From: Microbacterium mangrovi
GTDB taxonomy: Bacteria; Actinomycetota; Actinomycetes; Actinomycetales; Microbacteriaceae
Direction of reading: 5' to 3'
DNA: 64,000 nucleotides
Assembly (NCBI RefSeq): GCF_000802305.1
Contig: NZ_JTDK01000007.1
Coordinates: 51,035 to 115,034, forward strand
Shown here: positions 41,345-50,243 of the stretch, in pieces
Numbering within the stretch: position 1 is the stretch's first letter
Layout of the letters: every line of letters starts with the position of its first letter
Notes under the pieces: model-generated
The model's input: only the letters and a program-made list of their open reading frames with translations
Told to the model about the DNA's origin: nothing
Database searches by the model: none
Translations under genes and position numbers: made by a program

Positions 41345-42418
41345 TCAGATGGTCGCGAGGCCTGCGGATGCTGCGGCATCCGGGGCCCCGGCGAAGTAGT
41401 CGAGTTCGATGCCGACCGTGTCGATGCCGACCGTCAGCAGGGTCTCCCACTGGGCGACGCGCGGCAGGGATTCGTCGGCGCGCATGCAGATCACCGCGTC
41501 CGAGCCGTCGGCGCCGCACGCGAGCCGGGCCCGATCCACGGGGCGCTGCCCGACGAGCCGGGCGCGGGCCGCGTCCAGGTGCGCGTACCGCTCGGCCGTG
41601 GTGGATGCCGGATCGATGCAGTCTCCGGCGGCGAGGACGGGGTCGAGGAAGTGGTTGGTGTGCAGCAGCCAGCCGTCGTTCCCGGGCGTCAGCACGCCGA
41701 GACCGGCGGGGGAGAGCTCGAACCCGCGGGCATCCGAGCCGGCGTCCGTCGTCTGGAACACCGTGAGCACGGTGGATGCCGACACGGCGGCGCTCGCCGC
41801 GATCTGCTCGGTCTCGTCGAGCGTGCGGGCCTCATCCAGCACCCGCCGCGCGACCGAGTGCACCGGCACCCCGCCGAATCCGCGGTCCGACTCGTGCCGG
41901 AGGATGTTGAAGTGCAGGCCGATCCCGGCGCTGTTGACGCCCAGCTTGGCGGCGGTGCCGAACTCGGTGAACATCTTCACCCGCAGGCCCGCGTCCGATT
42001 CGAAGGCGGCCAGCAGCCCGTCGGGCACGAGGTGACCGTGCCAGTCCCAGGTCTGGATGGTCTCCGCCGCGCGGCCCGGTCCGACGAGGACCGCGGTCGA
42101 GCACTCGCCCTCGCCCTGTGCCGGGACGGTCGCGAGGATCTCGGTGCGGGCGGCCACGGCGAACAGCGACACCGGGTCGAGGTCGGCGGCGGCGGCGATC
42201 GCCGTGAACTCGGCGACCTGACCGGGAGCCCAGTCGGCGAGGCGGTCCACGCATCCGGCCGTGACGTCCCGCACCGTCTGCGGCGCGATGCCGAGCTCGG
42301 CGAAGTGCTCGTCGTAGAGGCGCGCGCTCGCGCGGAAGTGTGCGGCGAACCGGGTGCCGAGCAGATGTCCGCGCGCGGTGGGCGTCGGTGCGTCGATGGT
42401 GACCGTCTGGAGCTTCAT
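41345..42418 (-). CDS. C45-family autoproteolytic acyltransferase/hydrolase
   Basis: 357-residue Ntn-hydrolase resembling acyl-CoA:6-aminopenicillanate acyltransferase. The probable N-terminal nucleophile after self-cleavage is Cys106 in GEGECSTAVL. Downstream blocks fit the family: WDWHGHL, FTEFGTAAKLGVNSAGIGLHFNIL, NHFLDPVL, and a C-terminal DAVICMRAD segment. Such enzymes hydrolyse or transfer amide-linked acyl groups. In this operon with an MHS importer the role is probably catabolic hydrolysis of an N-acyl compound. GAGGAA precedes the ATG; the LacI operator lies 47-63 bp upstream. Confidence 0.85.
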   Translation of the reverse strand: MKLQTVTIDAPTPTARGHLLGTRFAAHFRASARLYDEHFAELGIAPQTVRDVTAGCVDRLADWAPGQVAEFTAIAAAADLDPVSLFAVAARTEILATVPAQGEGECSTAVLVGPGRAAETIQTWDWHGHLVPDGLLAAFESDAGLRVKMFTEFGTAAKLGVNSAGIGLHFNILRHESDRGFGGVPVHSVARRVLDEARTLDETEQIAASAAVSASTVLTVFQTTDAGSDARGFELSPAGLGVLTPGNDGWLLHTNHFLDPVLAAGDCIDPASTTAERYAHLDAARARLVGQRPVDRARLACGADGSDAVICMRADESLPRVAQWETLLTVGIDTVGIELDYFAGAPDAAASAGLATI

Positions 42419-42465
42419 GACCCGTCTTCCTCGATCGATCAGGGGCTGTTGCAGAACGGTAGAGA

Positions 42466-42481
42466 CCTAAAACGTTTTAGG
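42466..42481. promoter_or_regulatory. LacI-family operator
   Basis: CCTAAAACGTTTTAGG is a perfect 16-bp palindrome with the central CG typical of LacI-type operators. It lies between the C45 hydrolase gene (start 42418) and the lacI-type gene (start 42495), so the regulator probably controls both directions. It ends 13 bp before the regulator start codon. Confidence 0.85.
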
Positions 42482-42494
42482 CAAGAATGGGAGG

Positions 42495-43526
42495 ATGCCA
42501 CGCGCCACGGGGGTCACGATTCGCGACGTCGCGCGCCGCGCCGGCGTCTCGATCACGGCCGTCTCGCACGCCCTCAACGGCAAGGGACAGCTCAGCGAGG
42601 CGACCCGGGCGAAGGTGATCGCGGCGGCCCGCGCCCTCGACTACCAGGCGGATGCCTTCGCCCGCGGTCTGCGGCAGGGGCGCATCGGCGCCCTCGGCAT
42701 GGTCATCCGCGGACTCGACTCGCTCGGCGAGTACGCGCCCGAGGGCGTCGACGTCTTCGCGCGCATCGCCGGCGTGCTGGCGTCGGCGGCGCTCGCCCGC
42801 GGGTACAGCCTGACGCTGCTCCCCGACATCAGCCGCCGCCCGGTGCCGTCCCTCGCCTTCGCGCTGGACGGATACGTGGTGATGAGCCCGCACGTCGACG
42901 ACCCGGTGGTGTCGCTGCTCGACGCGCGCGGCATCCCGTGCGTCTCCTACGGGCGCCCCCTCACCGGTGACGGACGAACGACCGCGAGCAACTGGGCCGA
43001 CGAAGACAACGTGTGGGCCGCGCAGCAGCTGCTCGGCATCCTCGAGTCCGCCGGTGCCCGTCGGATCGCGTTCCTGCGCGGCACCGACCTCAACGCCTGG
43101 AACCTCGACTTCACCGAGACCTATCTGCGCTGGTCCGAGGCATCCGGGATCGCACCGCGCGTGTACGAAGTCGCCGAGCGCGACGGGGTCGCCGGCGGGC
43201 AGGGCATCGCGGCGCGGATCCACGCCGAGGGGATGCCGGATGCCGTGCTCTGCATGACCGGGCGGCATGCCGCCGGAGTGCAGGCGTACTTCCGCAGCCA
43301 GGGTCTCCGGATGCCGCGCGACCTGCTCCTGGCCGCCGCCTCCGACTCCGAGCACGCGCGCTCGGCGAGCCCCGCGATCACCGCGTTCGAGATCAGCCCG
43401 GGCGAGGTCGCGGGGCCCCTGATCGACATGCTCGTGGCGATCCTCGACGGCGCCGATCCCGGCGAGCCGCGACTCGCGCGTCCGCGCCTGCATCTGCGCG
43501 TATCGACGGACCCCGGCCTGCGCTAA
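42495..43526 (+). CDS. LacI-family transcriptional regulator
   Basis: 343 residues. The helix-turn-helix and hinge are at the N-terminus (VTIRDVARRAGVSITAVSHALNGKGQLSEATRAKV, then LDYQADAFARGLRQGR), followed by a periplasmic-binding-protein-like ligand domain (IGALGMVIRGLDSL, RRIAFLRGTDLNAWN, AVLCMTGRHAAGVQAYFRSQGLRMPRDL). It likely represses the divergent C45 hydrolase-MFS pair and itself. The start codon directly follows GGGAGG; an AAGAAT hexamer 6 nt upstream would also fit a leaderless start. The inducer is unknown and need not be a sugar. Confidence 0.93.
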   Translation: MPRATGVTIRDVARRAGVSITAVSHALNGKGQLSEATRAKVIAAARALDYQADAFARGLRQGRIGALGMVIRGLDSLGEYAPEGVDVFARIAGVLASAALARGYSLTLLPDISRRPVPSLAFALDGYVVMSPHVDDPVVSLLDARGIPCVSYGRPLTGDGRTTASNWADEDNVWAAQQLLGILESAGARRIAFLRGTDLNAWNLDFTETYLRWSEASGIAPRVYEVAERDGVAGGQGIAARIHAEGMPDAVLCMTGRHAAGVQAYFRSQGLRMPRDLLLAAASDSEHARSASPAITAFEISPGEVAGPLIDMLVAILDGADPGEPRLARPRLHLRVSTDPGLR

Positions 43527-43535
43527 CGTTCGGGT

Positions 43536-44678
43536 ATGAGCGACATCGCACCCGACGGACACGACGAGCCCGTGCCGCCGGTCGAGCCCCCGCGTCCCCG
43601 GCGCACGTGGCTGACCCTGCCCGCGAACCCGATCGGGTCCGGCTTCCTGGTCTCGCTCGGCGTCGTGCTGACCGGCGCCCTCGTCTTCGCGATCGGCGCG
43701 ACCTCGACCGTACTGATCTCGGTCTTCCTCGCGGCGTTCATCGCCCTCGCCCTCGACCCGGCGATCCGTGCGCTCGAGAAGCGCCACGTGAAGCGGTCCA
43801 TCGGCGTCCTGATCGTCGGGGTCTGCTTCCTGGCGCTCGTCGCGGTGATCTGCCTCGTGGTGGCGCCGACGGTCATCAGCCAGTTCGTGGAGTTCGTCAA
43901 GGGGATCCCCGATGCGATCGTGAAGATCGAGCAGTCGCAATGGTGGGCGAACCTCGAGGCCTCGCTCGGCCTCGACCTGAACAAGCTCATCGCCGACTCC
44001 GTCAAGGCATCCGCGAACCTGTCCGTGCTGCTGGCGGTCTCCGGGGGTGTGCTGCACGCCGGCCTCGGCATCATCGGCGCGATCTCCAGTTCGATCATCG
44101 TCATCGTGCTGACCCTGTACTTCGTCTCGTCGCTCGAGATGATCAAGGGGGCCATCGCCACCCTGGTGCCCGCCTACCGCCGTCCGACCTTCATCACCCT
44201 GATGGACGAGATCACCGGGCTCGTCGGCGGGGTCGTCGCCGGGGGAGTGACGCTCTCGGCCCTCAACGCGGCGGTCGTCTTCGTGATCCAGCTGCTCATC
44301 GGGTCGCCGGTACCGGCGCTGATGGCCATCGTCGCGTTCTTCATCACCCTCGTGCCGATGATCGGCTCGGTGCTGTACTGGATCCTGGGCAGCATCGTCA
44401 CGCTCTTCATCGGCCCCTGGCAGGCGCTCATCTTCGCCGTGCTGTACCTGGTGTATATGCAGATCGAGGCATACGTCCTGACGCCGCGCGTGATGGGTCG
44501 TGCCGTCGCCGTGCCCGGCTTCCTCATCATCATCGGCGCGATGGCGGGCGCCACGCTGTTCGGCTTCCTGGGCGCCCTCGTCGCGATCCCGATCACCGCG
44601 TCGATCCTCATCATCATGCGGCAGGTGGTCGTGCCCAAGCAGGATGCCCGCACCGTCGCGCCCGACCGCGGCCGATGA
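43536..44678 (+). CDS. AI-2E-family transporter
   Basis: 380-residue permease with about eight helices. It shows the family features LAAFIALALDPAIRALEKRHVKRSIGVLIV, the long outside loop (VEFVKGIPDAIVKIEQSQWWANLEASLG), SSIIVIVLTLYFVSS and the conserved C-terminal region VLTPRVMGRAVAVPGFLIIIGAMAGATLFGFLGALVAIP. Named after the E. coli autoinducer exporter TqsA, but members also include Na/H antiporters, so the substrate is open. TAACGT (43524-43529) lies 6 nt before the ATG. Confidence 0.9.
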   Translation: MSDIAPDGHDEPVPPVEPPRPRRTWLTLPANPIGSGFLVSLGVVLTGALVFAIGATSTVLISVFLAAFIALALDPAIRALEKRHVKRSIGVLIVGVCFLALVAVICLVVAPTVISQFVEFVKGIPDAIVKIEQSQWWANLEASLGLDLNKLIADSVKASANLSVLLAVSGGVLHAGLGIIGAISSSIIVIVLTLYFVSSLEMIKGAIATLVPAYRRPTFITLMDEITGLVGGVVAGGVTLSALNAAVVFVIQLLIGSPVPALMAIVAFFITLVPMIGSVLYWILGSIVTLFIGPWQALIFAVLYLVYMQIEAYVLTPRVMGRAVAVPGFLIIIGAMAGATLFGFLGALVAIPITASILIIMRQVVVPKQDARTVAPDRGR

Positions 44679-44726
44679 CGCGGCCGGTCGCCGTGACCGG
44701 CGACCGGCACCGGGCATACTGAGCCC

Positions 44727-45668
44727 ATGGCCTTGGACGAGATCGACCGCCGCATCATCGGAGCACTGCAGGTCGACGGCCGGGCATCCTGGCGCAGCAT
44801 CGCGCGCGTGATCGGCGTGCCGGTGCGAACAGTGGTGCGCCGCGGCAACGCACTCCTCGAGTCCGGCGAGATCCGCGTGGGCGTGGTGCCGTCGACGCGC
44901 ACCGTGCTGCTGGAGGTGCAGGCGTCCGCGGCGGACGTGGATGCCGTCGCGCGGGCGCTCGCCGCACGCGAGACGAGCATCTTCGTCTACGTGCTCGGCT
45001 CGCCGGTGCGCATCCTCGTCGAAGAGCACGCGCCGGCGGAGAACGCCGACCTCATGCTGCACGACATCCCCGCGATCCCCGGGGTGACCGGAGTCGCCCT
45101 GATCCCCGTGCTGGAGTACTACCGCACGCTCACCAGCTGGATGCCGGGGCAGCTCACGCCCGACGAGGTGCGCGAGCTCAATCCCGCCTTCGGCGTGCCC
45201 CCGGCGATCGACCACCCGATTCCGGCGCTCGGCAACGGCGACGAGGCCATCGTGGCCGCGCTCGAGGCGGATGCCCGCGCCGCGGCGATCGACATCGCCA
45301 CGAGCATCGGCATGAGCGAGTCGGCCGTGCGCCGCCGGCTCGGAGTGCTCATCGGCGGAGTGGTGGACGTCCGCGCGATCGTGGCGCCCGCGACCCTCGG
45401 GCTGCCGATCGCGGGATTCGTCTGGCTGCGCGTGCGGCCGAAGCGGGTCGCGTCCGTCGTCGCCGCGCTGCAGGCATCCCCCTACGTCCGGTATGCGGCC
45501 TTCACGCTCGCCGACGAGCAGATCCTCGTCGACGTGGCCGTCCCCACCGTGTCGGAACTGCGCCGGTTCCTCACCGAGAGCGCCTGGTCGGCGGAGGTCG
45601 AGAGCCTCCGGGCGGCCTCGGTCGTCGCCGCCTACAAGCGCAGCGGCGTGCAGGTCGACGAAGCCTGA
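44727..45668 (+). CDS. Lrp/AsnC-family regulator with two AsnC units
   Basis: 313 residues, twice the normal length. Unit 1 has a helix-turn-helix (LDEIDRRIIGALQVDGRASWRSIARVIGVPVRTVVRRG) and a RAM-type ligand domain to about residue 145. Unit 2 repeats this: a second helix-turn-helix (AAAIDIATSIGMSESAVRRRLGVL) and a second RAM domain. Such fused forms act as pseudo-dimers. It lies just upstream of the amidase operon, whose promoter region carries spaced GTGCAT words. It probably senses the imported amide, acid or an amino acid. CATACT (44715-44720) is 6 nt before the ATG. Confidence 0.9.
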   Translation: MALDEIDRRIIGALQVDGRASWRSIARVIGVPVRTVVRRGNALLESGEIRVGVVPSTRTVLLEVQASAADVDAVARALAARETSIFVYVLGSPVRILVEEHAPAENADLMLHDIPAIPGVTGVALIPVLEYYRTLTSWMPGQLTPDEVRELNPAFGVPPAIDHPIPALGNGDEAIVAALEADARAAAIDIATSIGMSESAVRRRLGVLIGGVVDVRAIVAPATLGLPIAGFVWLRVRPKRVASVVAALQASPYVRYAAFTLADEQILVDVAVPTVSELRRFLTESAWSAEVESLRAASVVAAYKRSGVQVDEA

Positions 45669-45702
45669 CCTCGCCTTTCCGGGTCGCCCGTGCGGGTGGC
45701 CC

Positions 45703-45807
45703 ATTCCGTGCATCCCCGCCAGGTGAACGGCACATTCCGTGCATTGATTTCACGAAAACCCTTTACAAGACTCCACACGCCCCGCTACTGTGGCCCAAAC
45801 AGTGCAT
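45703..45807 (+). promoter_or_regulatory. Helically phased repeats, candidate Lrp/AsnC operators
   Basis: CATTCCGTGCAT occurs at 45703-45714 and again at 45734-45745, exactly 31 bp apart. A third GTGCAT lies at 45802-45807, 62 bp (twice 31) after the second. Equal steps of about three helical turns put all copies on the same DNA face, as expected for a multimeric Lrp-type protein. The promoter lies between the second and third copies. Confidence 0.7.
45763..45791 (+). promoter_or_regulatory. Promoter of the amidase operon
   Basis: TTTACA (45763-45768) and TACTGT (45786-45791) are separated by 17 bp, a good sigma-A-type promoter. The predicted transcript start near 45798 excludes the upstream in-frame GTG at 45790 and leaves a 5' leader of about 55 nt before the ribosome site of the amidase. 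Confidence 0.75.
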
Positions 45808-45852
45808 CGAAGCACCGGATCTGGCACAGAGCGGTGTGGAACAGGAGTCGAA

Positions 45853-47283
45853 GTGGTGGAGTCTCGCGAGATCGTCGCGCTGAGCGCGAAGCAGCAGGCC
45901 CGGCTCGCGCGGAGCGGAGAGCTGACCGCGGTCGAGCTCCTCGACGCGCACCTGGCGGAGGTCTCCCGTCGCAACGGCGACCTCAACGCCGTGGTCGCGA
46001 TCGACGAGGAACTGGCGCACGCGCATGCCGAACGAGTGGATGCCGTCCCCGCCGAGCGGCGCGGCGCCCTGCACGGCATCCCCACCGCCATCAAGGACTA
46101 CGGGCACGCGGCGGGGTTCCCCAACACCCTCGGCCACCGGCACTTCGCCGGGCAGATCTCCGACCGCGACGATCTGCACGTGGGCCGGATGCGCGCCGCC
46201 GGGGCGGTCTTCTACGGCAAGACGAACATCCCCGAGCTCGCCGCCGGCTCGCACAGCTTCAACAAGGTGTACGGGCTCACCCGCAACCCCCACGACCTGT
46301 CGCGATCCGCGGGAGGGTCCAGCGGCGGGGCCGCGGCGGCGCTGGCCGCCGACTTCACGTCGATCGCCGACGGCAGCGACATGGGCGGCTCGCTGCGCAA
46401 CCCTGCCGCGTTCTGCGGCGTGGTCGGGATGCGGCCGACGCCCGGCGTCGTGCCGAACGCCGACAGCCCGAACGTGTTCGACCCGCTGGCCACCGCCGGG
46501 CCGATGGGGCGCACCGTCGAAGACGCCGCCCTCCTCCTGTCCGTGATCAACGGCGAGACGCCCGACGTGCCGTGCGCGCCGGAGCTGGATCGCGCCGCGC
46601 TGCAGAACCTCCAGGAGGCCGATCTCGCCGGCATCCGCATCGCCTACGCCCCCGACCTCGGCGGCCGGGTCGCGGTCGAGCCGGCCGTCCGCGCCGTGCT
46701 CGACGACGTCGCGCGCCGGCTCGAAGCGGCCGGAGCCGTCGTCGACGAAGGATGCCCCGACCTCGACGGCTCGGACGAGGCGTTCCGCACCCTGCGTGCG
46801 GCGGCCTTCCAGGCGGGCTGGGGCCCGCTGCTGGAGGCCGAACCGCAGAACTTCAACGACTTCGTCACCGGCAACATCCGCGAGGGCGAGCGCGTGACCG
46901 GCGCCGACGTCATGCGGGCGTACGGCGAGGTCACCCGCCTCACGCGCTCCGCCGCGCACTATTTCGCCGGCGTCGACCTGGTGCTCGCGCCGGTCACCCA
47001 GGTGCTGCCGTTCCCCGCCGAGTGGGACTGGCCGCGCGACGTCGCCGGCGTCCCGATGACCGACTATCTCGACTGGATGCGCGCCGCCTGGCTGTTCACG
47101 CCCCTCGGCGTTCCCGCCCTGTCGCTGCCCGCCGGCTACGCCGGCCACCTGCCCGTCGGCGCGCAGCTGCTCGCCGGTCCCCGACGCGACGTGCGGCTCC
47201 TCGAGCTCGCCCAGGCCGTCGAGTCCCTGCTCGCCGTGCCGCGCACGGCACCGGCCGCGCTTGCCGCGACCACCACCCCCTGA
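45853..47283 (+). CDS. Amidase (amidase signature family)
   Basis: 476 residues. The Ser-cisSer-Lys triad is visible: Lys81 in TAIKDYG, the cis-Ser in GGSSGG (156-157) and the nucleophile Ser180 in GSDMGGSLRNPAAFCG. Amidases hydrolyse carboxamides to the acid and ammonia (or transfer the amide). GTG 45853 is chosen because AGGAG lies 5 nt upstream and the promoter -10 overlaps the alternative GTG at 45790. It is the first gene of an operon with a sodium symporter and a CoA transferase, so its product is probably a carboxylate that is then activated to a CoA thioester. Confidence 0.92.
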   Translation: MVESREIVALSAKQQARLARSGELTAVELLDAHLAEVSRRNGDLNAVVAIDEELAHAHAERVDAVPAERRGALHGIPTAIKDYGHAAGFPNTLGHRHFAGQISDRDDLHVGRMRAAGAVFYGKTNIPELAAGSHSFNKVYGLTRNPHDLSRSAGGSSGGAAAALAADFTSIADGSDMGGSLRNPAAFCGVVGMRPTPGVVPNADSPNVFDPLATAGPMGRTVEDAALLLSVINGETPDVPCAPELDRAALQNLQEADLAGIRIAYAPDLGGRVAVEPAVRAVLDDVARRLEAAGAVVDEGCPDLDGSDEAFRTLRAAAFQAGWGPLLEAEPQNFNDFVTGNIREGERVTGADVMRAYGEVTRLTRSAAHYFAGVDLVLAPVTQVLPFPAEWDWPRDVAGVPMTDYLDWMRAAWLFTPLGVPALSLPAGYAGHLPVGAQLLAGPRRDVRLLELAQAVESLLAVPRTAPAALAATTTP

Positions 47284-47317
47284 TCAGTCCCCGTCCCGTC
47301 TGTTCGAAGGAGAACAC

Positions 47318-47626
47318 ATGTCCCCGTCCGACTCCGGCGCCCCCAAGCCGGACACCCCCACGAGCGTCATCCGGGTCACCGGTCGCATTGCGACGCCGGG
47401 CCGCGTGGTGCTCGCCTGCATCCCGATCCTCCTGATCCTCGCGACGCCGTTCCTGCCGTTCGCGATCACGCCCACGCTGTGGTTCGGCGTCCCGGCCGTC
47501 CTGGTCTGGATGGCGTTCACCGTCATCCTCACCGTCGTGCTGCTGAACGTCATCGACCTCGGCATCCGCCGTCAGGTGAGCGAGCACGCCGAGGCCGACG
47601 CCTTCGACGGAGGTGAGCACGCATGA
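47318..47626 (+). CDS. DUF3311-like small membrane subunit of a sodium:solute symporter
   Basis: 102 residues with two helices (VVLACIPILLILATPFLPF and FGVPAVLVWMAFTVILTVVLLNVID) and a polar C-terminus. Small DUF3311-type proteins are usually encoded immediately before an SSS-family symporter, as here, and are thought to form a complex with it. A strong GAAGGAG ribosome site precedes the ATG. The end overlaps the symporter start by 4 bp (ATGA). Confidence 0.8.
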   Translation: MSPSDSGAPKPDTPTSVIRVTGRIATPGRVVLACIPILLILATPFLPFAITPTLWFGVPAVLVWMAFTVILTVVLLNVIDLGIRRQVSEHAEADAFDGGEHA

Positions 47627-49074
47627 TGACCGTCATCATCATCTGCGGGATCATCCTGATCGGCGCCCTGGGCATGCTCGGCGGACGCCGCCGCGAGAAG
47701 GGGATGTCGGGCTGGCTCGTCGCGGGCCGCAAGCTCCCGACCTGGACCTCCTGGTTCCTGCAGGCCGGCGAATCGCTGACCACCTTCAGCTTCCTAGGAC
47801 TCGCCGGGCTGGGCTTCGTCGGCGGCGTCAGCGGCGCGTACGCGGTCGGCTATCTGACGGCCTGCCTGTGCATCCAGTACTTCGTCGCGCCGCGCATCCG
47901 CAACATCGCGGCATCCCGCGGCTACCTCACCATGGCGGACTTCTTCCGGGACCGCTACCGCTCCCGCCCGCTGAGCATCATCATCGCGGTCGTGGGCGCG
48001 CTGTTCCTCATCCCGTATCTCGAGCTGCAGCTGACCGGGCTCGGCCTCATCGTGCAGCTGGCCACCGGTTCGCAGACCGCCCGCGGCCTGAGCATGGTGC
48101 TCGCGAGCGCCCTGGTGGTCGTGTTCGTGATCATGGGCGGCATCCGCGGCATCGCCCGCGTGTCGATCTTCAAGGACTTCGGCATGCTCATCGCCCTGGC
48201 GATCGTCACCGTCGGCGTCGTCGGGTTCGCCGGCGGCTTCCCCGAGGTGTTCGCCGCGGTCGCCAAGGCCGACGACGCGCTGCTGACCACCCACGCGCCC
48301 GGATTCGACGCGATCTGGTGGGTGAGCGCGGTCGCGATCACCACGATCGGCGCCGGATTCCAGACGTTCCCGCACCTGTGGCCGCCGATGCTCGCGGCCA
48401 AGAGCGGCCAGGTGCTGCGCAGCAACATCAAGTGGCTCGCGGTTTACCAGCTGCTGCTGTTCATGCCGATCACCGTCGGCATGGTGGCGGTGCTGTTCAT
48501 CCCGTCCTCGACGGTCCCCAACCAGGTGCTGTTCACCGCGGCCCAGCACGCGCTGCCGGAGTGGCTCGTCGCCGTCGTCGCCGTCTTCGGTGCGGCCGCG
48601 GCCATGGTGCCCGCCGCCGCGATCTCGATGGGCATCGGCTCGCTCGTGGCCAACAACGTCACCTACCGGCTCCCGGAGCGCGGACGGTTCGTCGTCACCC
48701 GCGTCACGATCATCGTCGCGATGGTGCTGGCGCTCGCCCTCGGCATCGTCAAGAGCGACATCGGCGCCCTGCTGCTGCTCACCTACGGCGGGCTCGCCCA
48801 GATGGCCCCGGCCGTCGCCGCAGGGCTCCCGCGCCGGGTTCGCCTCAGCACCGTCGCCGTGGCCAGCGGAATCGTCGCGGGCGTGCTGTTCGTCGCCGTC
48901 ACGACGTTCGTCCCGGCGGCCGGGCTCGCGCTCGGATCGTGGGACAACGGCCTGGTCGGGCTCGCGATCAACGTGGTGGTGCTCGGCATCGTCGAAGCCG
49001 TCGTGCGGATGCGCCGCGGCTCGACTCCGGAGTTCGACACGGCGGACATCCCCGCCGAAGAAGTGGAGGTCTGA
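47623..49074 (+). CDS. Sodium:solute symporter (SSS family)
   Basis: 483-residue importer with 13 or so helices. The family pattern WLVAGRKLPTWTSWFLQAGESLTTFSFLGLAGLGF near the N-terminus and VVVFVIMGGIRGIARVSIFKDFGML are clear, as in pantothenate, proline and acetate carriers. It takes up an organic solute with sodium ions. Being cotranscribed with an amidase and a CoA transferase, it most probably imports an amide or a carboxylic acid. A GGAGG site near its end serves the next gene. Confidence 0.92.
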   Translation: MMTVIIICGIILIGALGMLGGRRREKGMSGWLVAGRKLPTWTSWFLQAGESLTTFSFLGLAGLGFVGGVSGAYAVGYLTACLCIQYFVAPRIRNIAASRGYLTMADFFRDRYRSRPLSIIIAVVGALFLIPYLELQLTGLGLIVQLATGSQTARGLSMVLASALVVVFVIMGGIRGIARVSIFKDFGMLIALAIVTVGVVGFAGGFPEVFAAVAKADDALLTTHAPGFDAIWWVSAVAITTIGAGFQTFPHLWPPMLAAKSGQVLRSNIKWLAVYQLLLFMPITVGMVAVLFIPSSTVPNQVLFTAAQHALPEWLVAVVAVFGAAAAMVPAAAISMGIGSLVANNVTYRLPERGRFVVTRVTIIVAMVLALALGIVKSDIGALLLLTYGGLAQMAPAVAAGLPRRVRLSTVAVASGIVAGVLFVAVTTFVPAAGLALGSWDNGLVGLAINVVVLGIVEAVVRMRRGSTPEFDTADIPAEEVEV

Positions 49075-49076
49075 AC

Positions 49077-50243
49077 ATGGGCGGTCCCCTGGACGGGATG
49101 CTCGTCGTCGATCTGTCCCGCGCTCTCGCGGGCCCGCACGCCGGCATGATGCTCGGCGACCTCGGCGCCCGGGTGATCAAGGTCGAACGGCCGGACGGCG
49201 GCGACGACTCCCGGGCCTGGGGACCGCCCTTCGTCTCGGCCGGCGACGAGCACGTCTCGACGTACTTCCTGTCGTGCAACCGCAACAAGGAGTCGATCGC
49301 CCTCGACCTGAAGGACGACGACGACCGGGCGGCGCTGACCGAGCTCATCCGCCGGGCGGACGTGCTGATCGAGAACTTCCGGCCGGGCACCCTCGACCGT
49401 CTCGGGTTCGATCCGAAACGGCTCGAGGAGCTCAACCCCCGTCTCGTCCTGCTCTCCATCAGCGGGTTCGGGCACGACGGACCGGAGGCGAGCCGCGCCG
49501 GCTACGACCAGATCCTGCAGGGCGAGGCCGGACTCATGTCGCTGACGGGCCCGGATGCCGACACCCCGCAGAAGGTCGGGGTGCCGATCGGCGACCTGCT
49601 GGGCGGCATCCACGGCGTGGTCGGCATCCTGGCCGCTCTCGTCGAGCGGGAGCGCACCGGCCGCGGGGGCGTCGTGCGCACGTCGCTGCTGTCGTCGCTG
49701 GTGGGGGTCCTCGCCTTCCAGGCGACCCGGTGGACGGTCGGCGGGGACGCCCCGCGCGCGATCGGCAACCAGCATCCCTCCATCGCCCCCTACGGCGCGT
49801 TCCGCTGCGGTGACGGCGTCGTCCAGATCTCCGTCGGCTCGGACGCGCTGTGGCGCACCTTCGCCCCGATCGTCGGCGTCGATCCGAACGAGGAGCGCTG
49901 GGCCACCAACGGCCGGCGCGTCGCCGACCGCGACGCGCTCATCGCGCACATCGAGGGCGTCTTCGCCGGGTCGTCGCGCGACGAACTGCTCGCGATGCTG
50001 GCCGAGGCGGGCATCCCCGCCGGCAAGGTCCGCACGGTCGACGAGGTGTTCGCCTGGGAGCAGGCGCTGAGCCAGCGGCTCGCACTCGACGTGCATCACG
50101 AGCGCATGGGCGACCTGACCCTGCAGGGCAGCGCGCTGCGCATGTTCGACTTCGACGGCACCGAGACCGGGCGCACCGCGCACGACGCACCGCCGCTGCT
50201 CGGCGAGCACACGGACGCGATCCGCGCGTGGCTGGCGTCATGA
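49077..50243 (+). CDS. CaiB/BaiF-type CoA transferase (family III)
   Basis: 388 residues. It opens with the family pattern LDGMLVVDLSRALAGPHAGMMLGDLGARVIKVERPDGGDDSRAWGPPF. The catalytic aspartate is Asp144 in SRAGYDQILQGEAGLMSLTG, and GVPIGDLLGGIHGVVGILAAL is also conserved. Family III enzymes move CoA between organic acids, so this one probably activates the acid made by the amidase or imported by the symporter. GGAGG precedes the ATG; the stop overlaps the next start (ATGA). Confidence 0.92.
   Translation: MGGPLDGMLVVDLSRALAGPHAGMMLGDLGARVIKVERPDGGDDSRAWGPPFVSAGDEHVSTYFLSCNRNKESIALDLKDDDDRAALTELIRRADVLIENFRPGTLDRLGFDPKRLEELNPRLVLLSISGFGHDGPEASRAGYDQILQGEAGLMSLTGPDADTPQKVGVPIGDLLGGIHGVVGILAALVERERTGRGGVVRTSLLSSLVGVLAFQATRWTVGGDAPRAIGNQHPSIAPYGAFRCGDGVVQISVGSDALWRTFAPIVGVDPNEERWATNGRRVADRDALIAHIEGVFAGSSRDELLAMLAEAGIPAGKVRTVDEVFAWEQALSQRLALDVHHERMGDLTLQGSALRMFDFDGTETGRTAHDAPPLLGEHTDAIRAWLAS

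Noticed and set aside
42477..45713. Open frame of 1078 codons on the minus strand
   Set aside because: Antisense to the LacI, AI-2E and AsnC genes, which have clear domains; its translation is rich in Arg, Asp and His with no recognisable family.
45790..45852. Longer amidase N-terminus from GTG 45790
   Set aside because: That codon overlaps the -10 element TACTGT of a good promoter; AGGAG and GTG 45853 give the usual amidase start.
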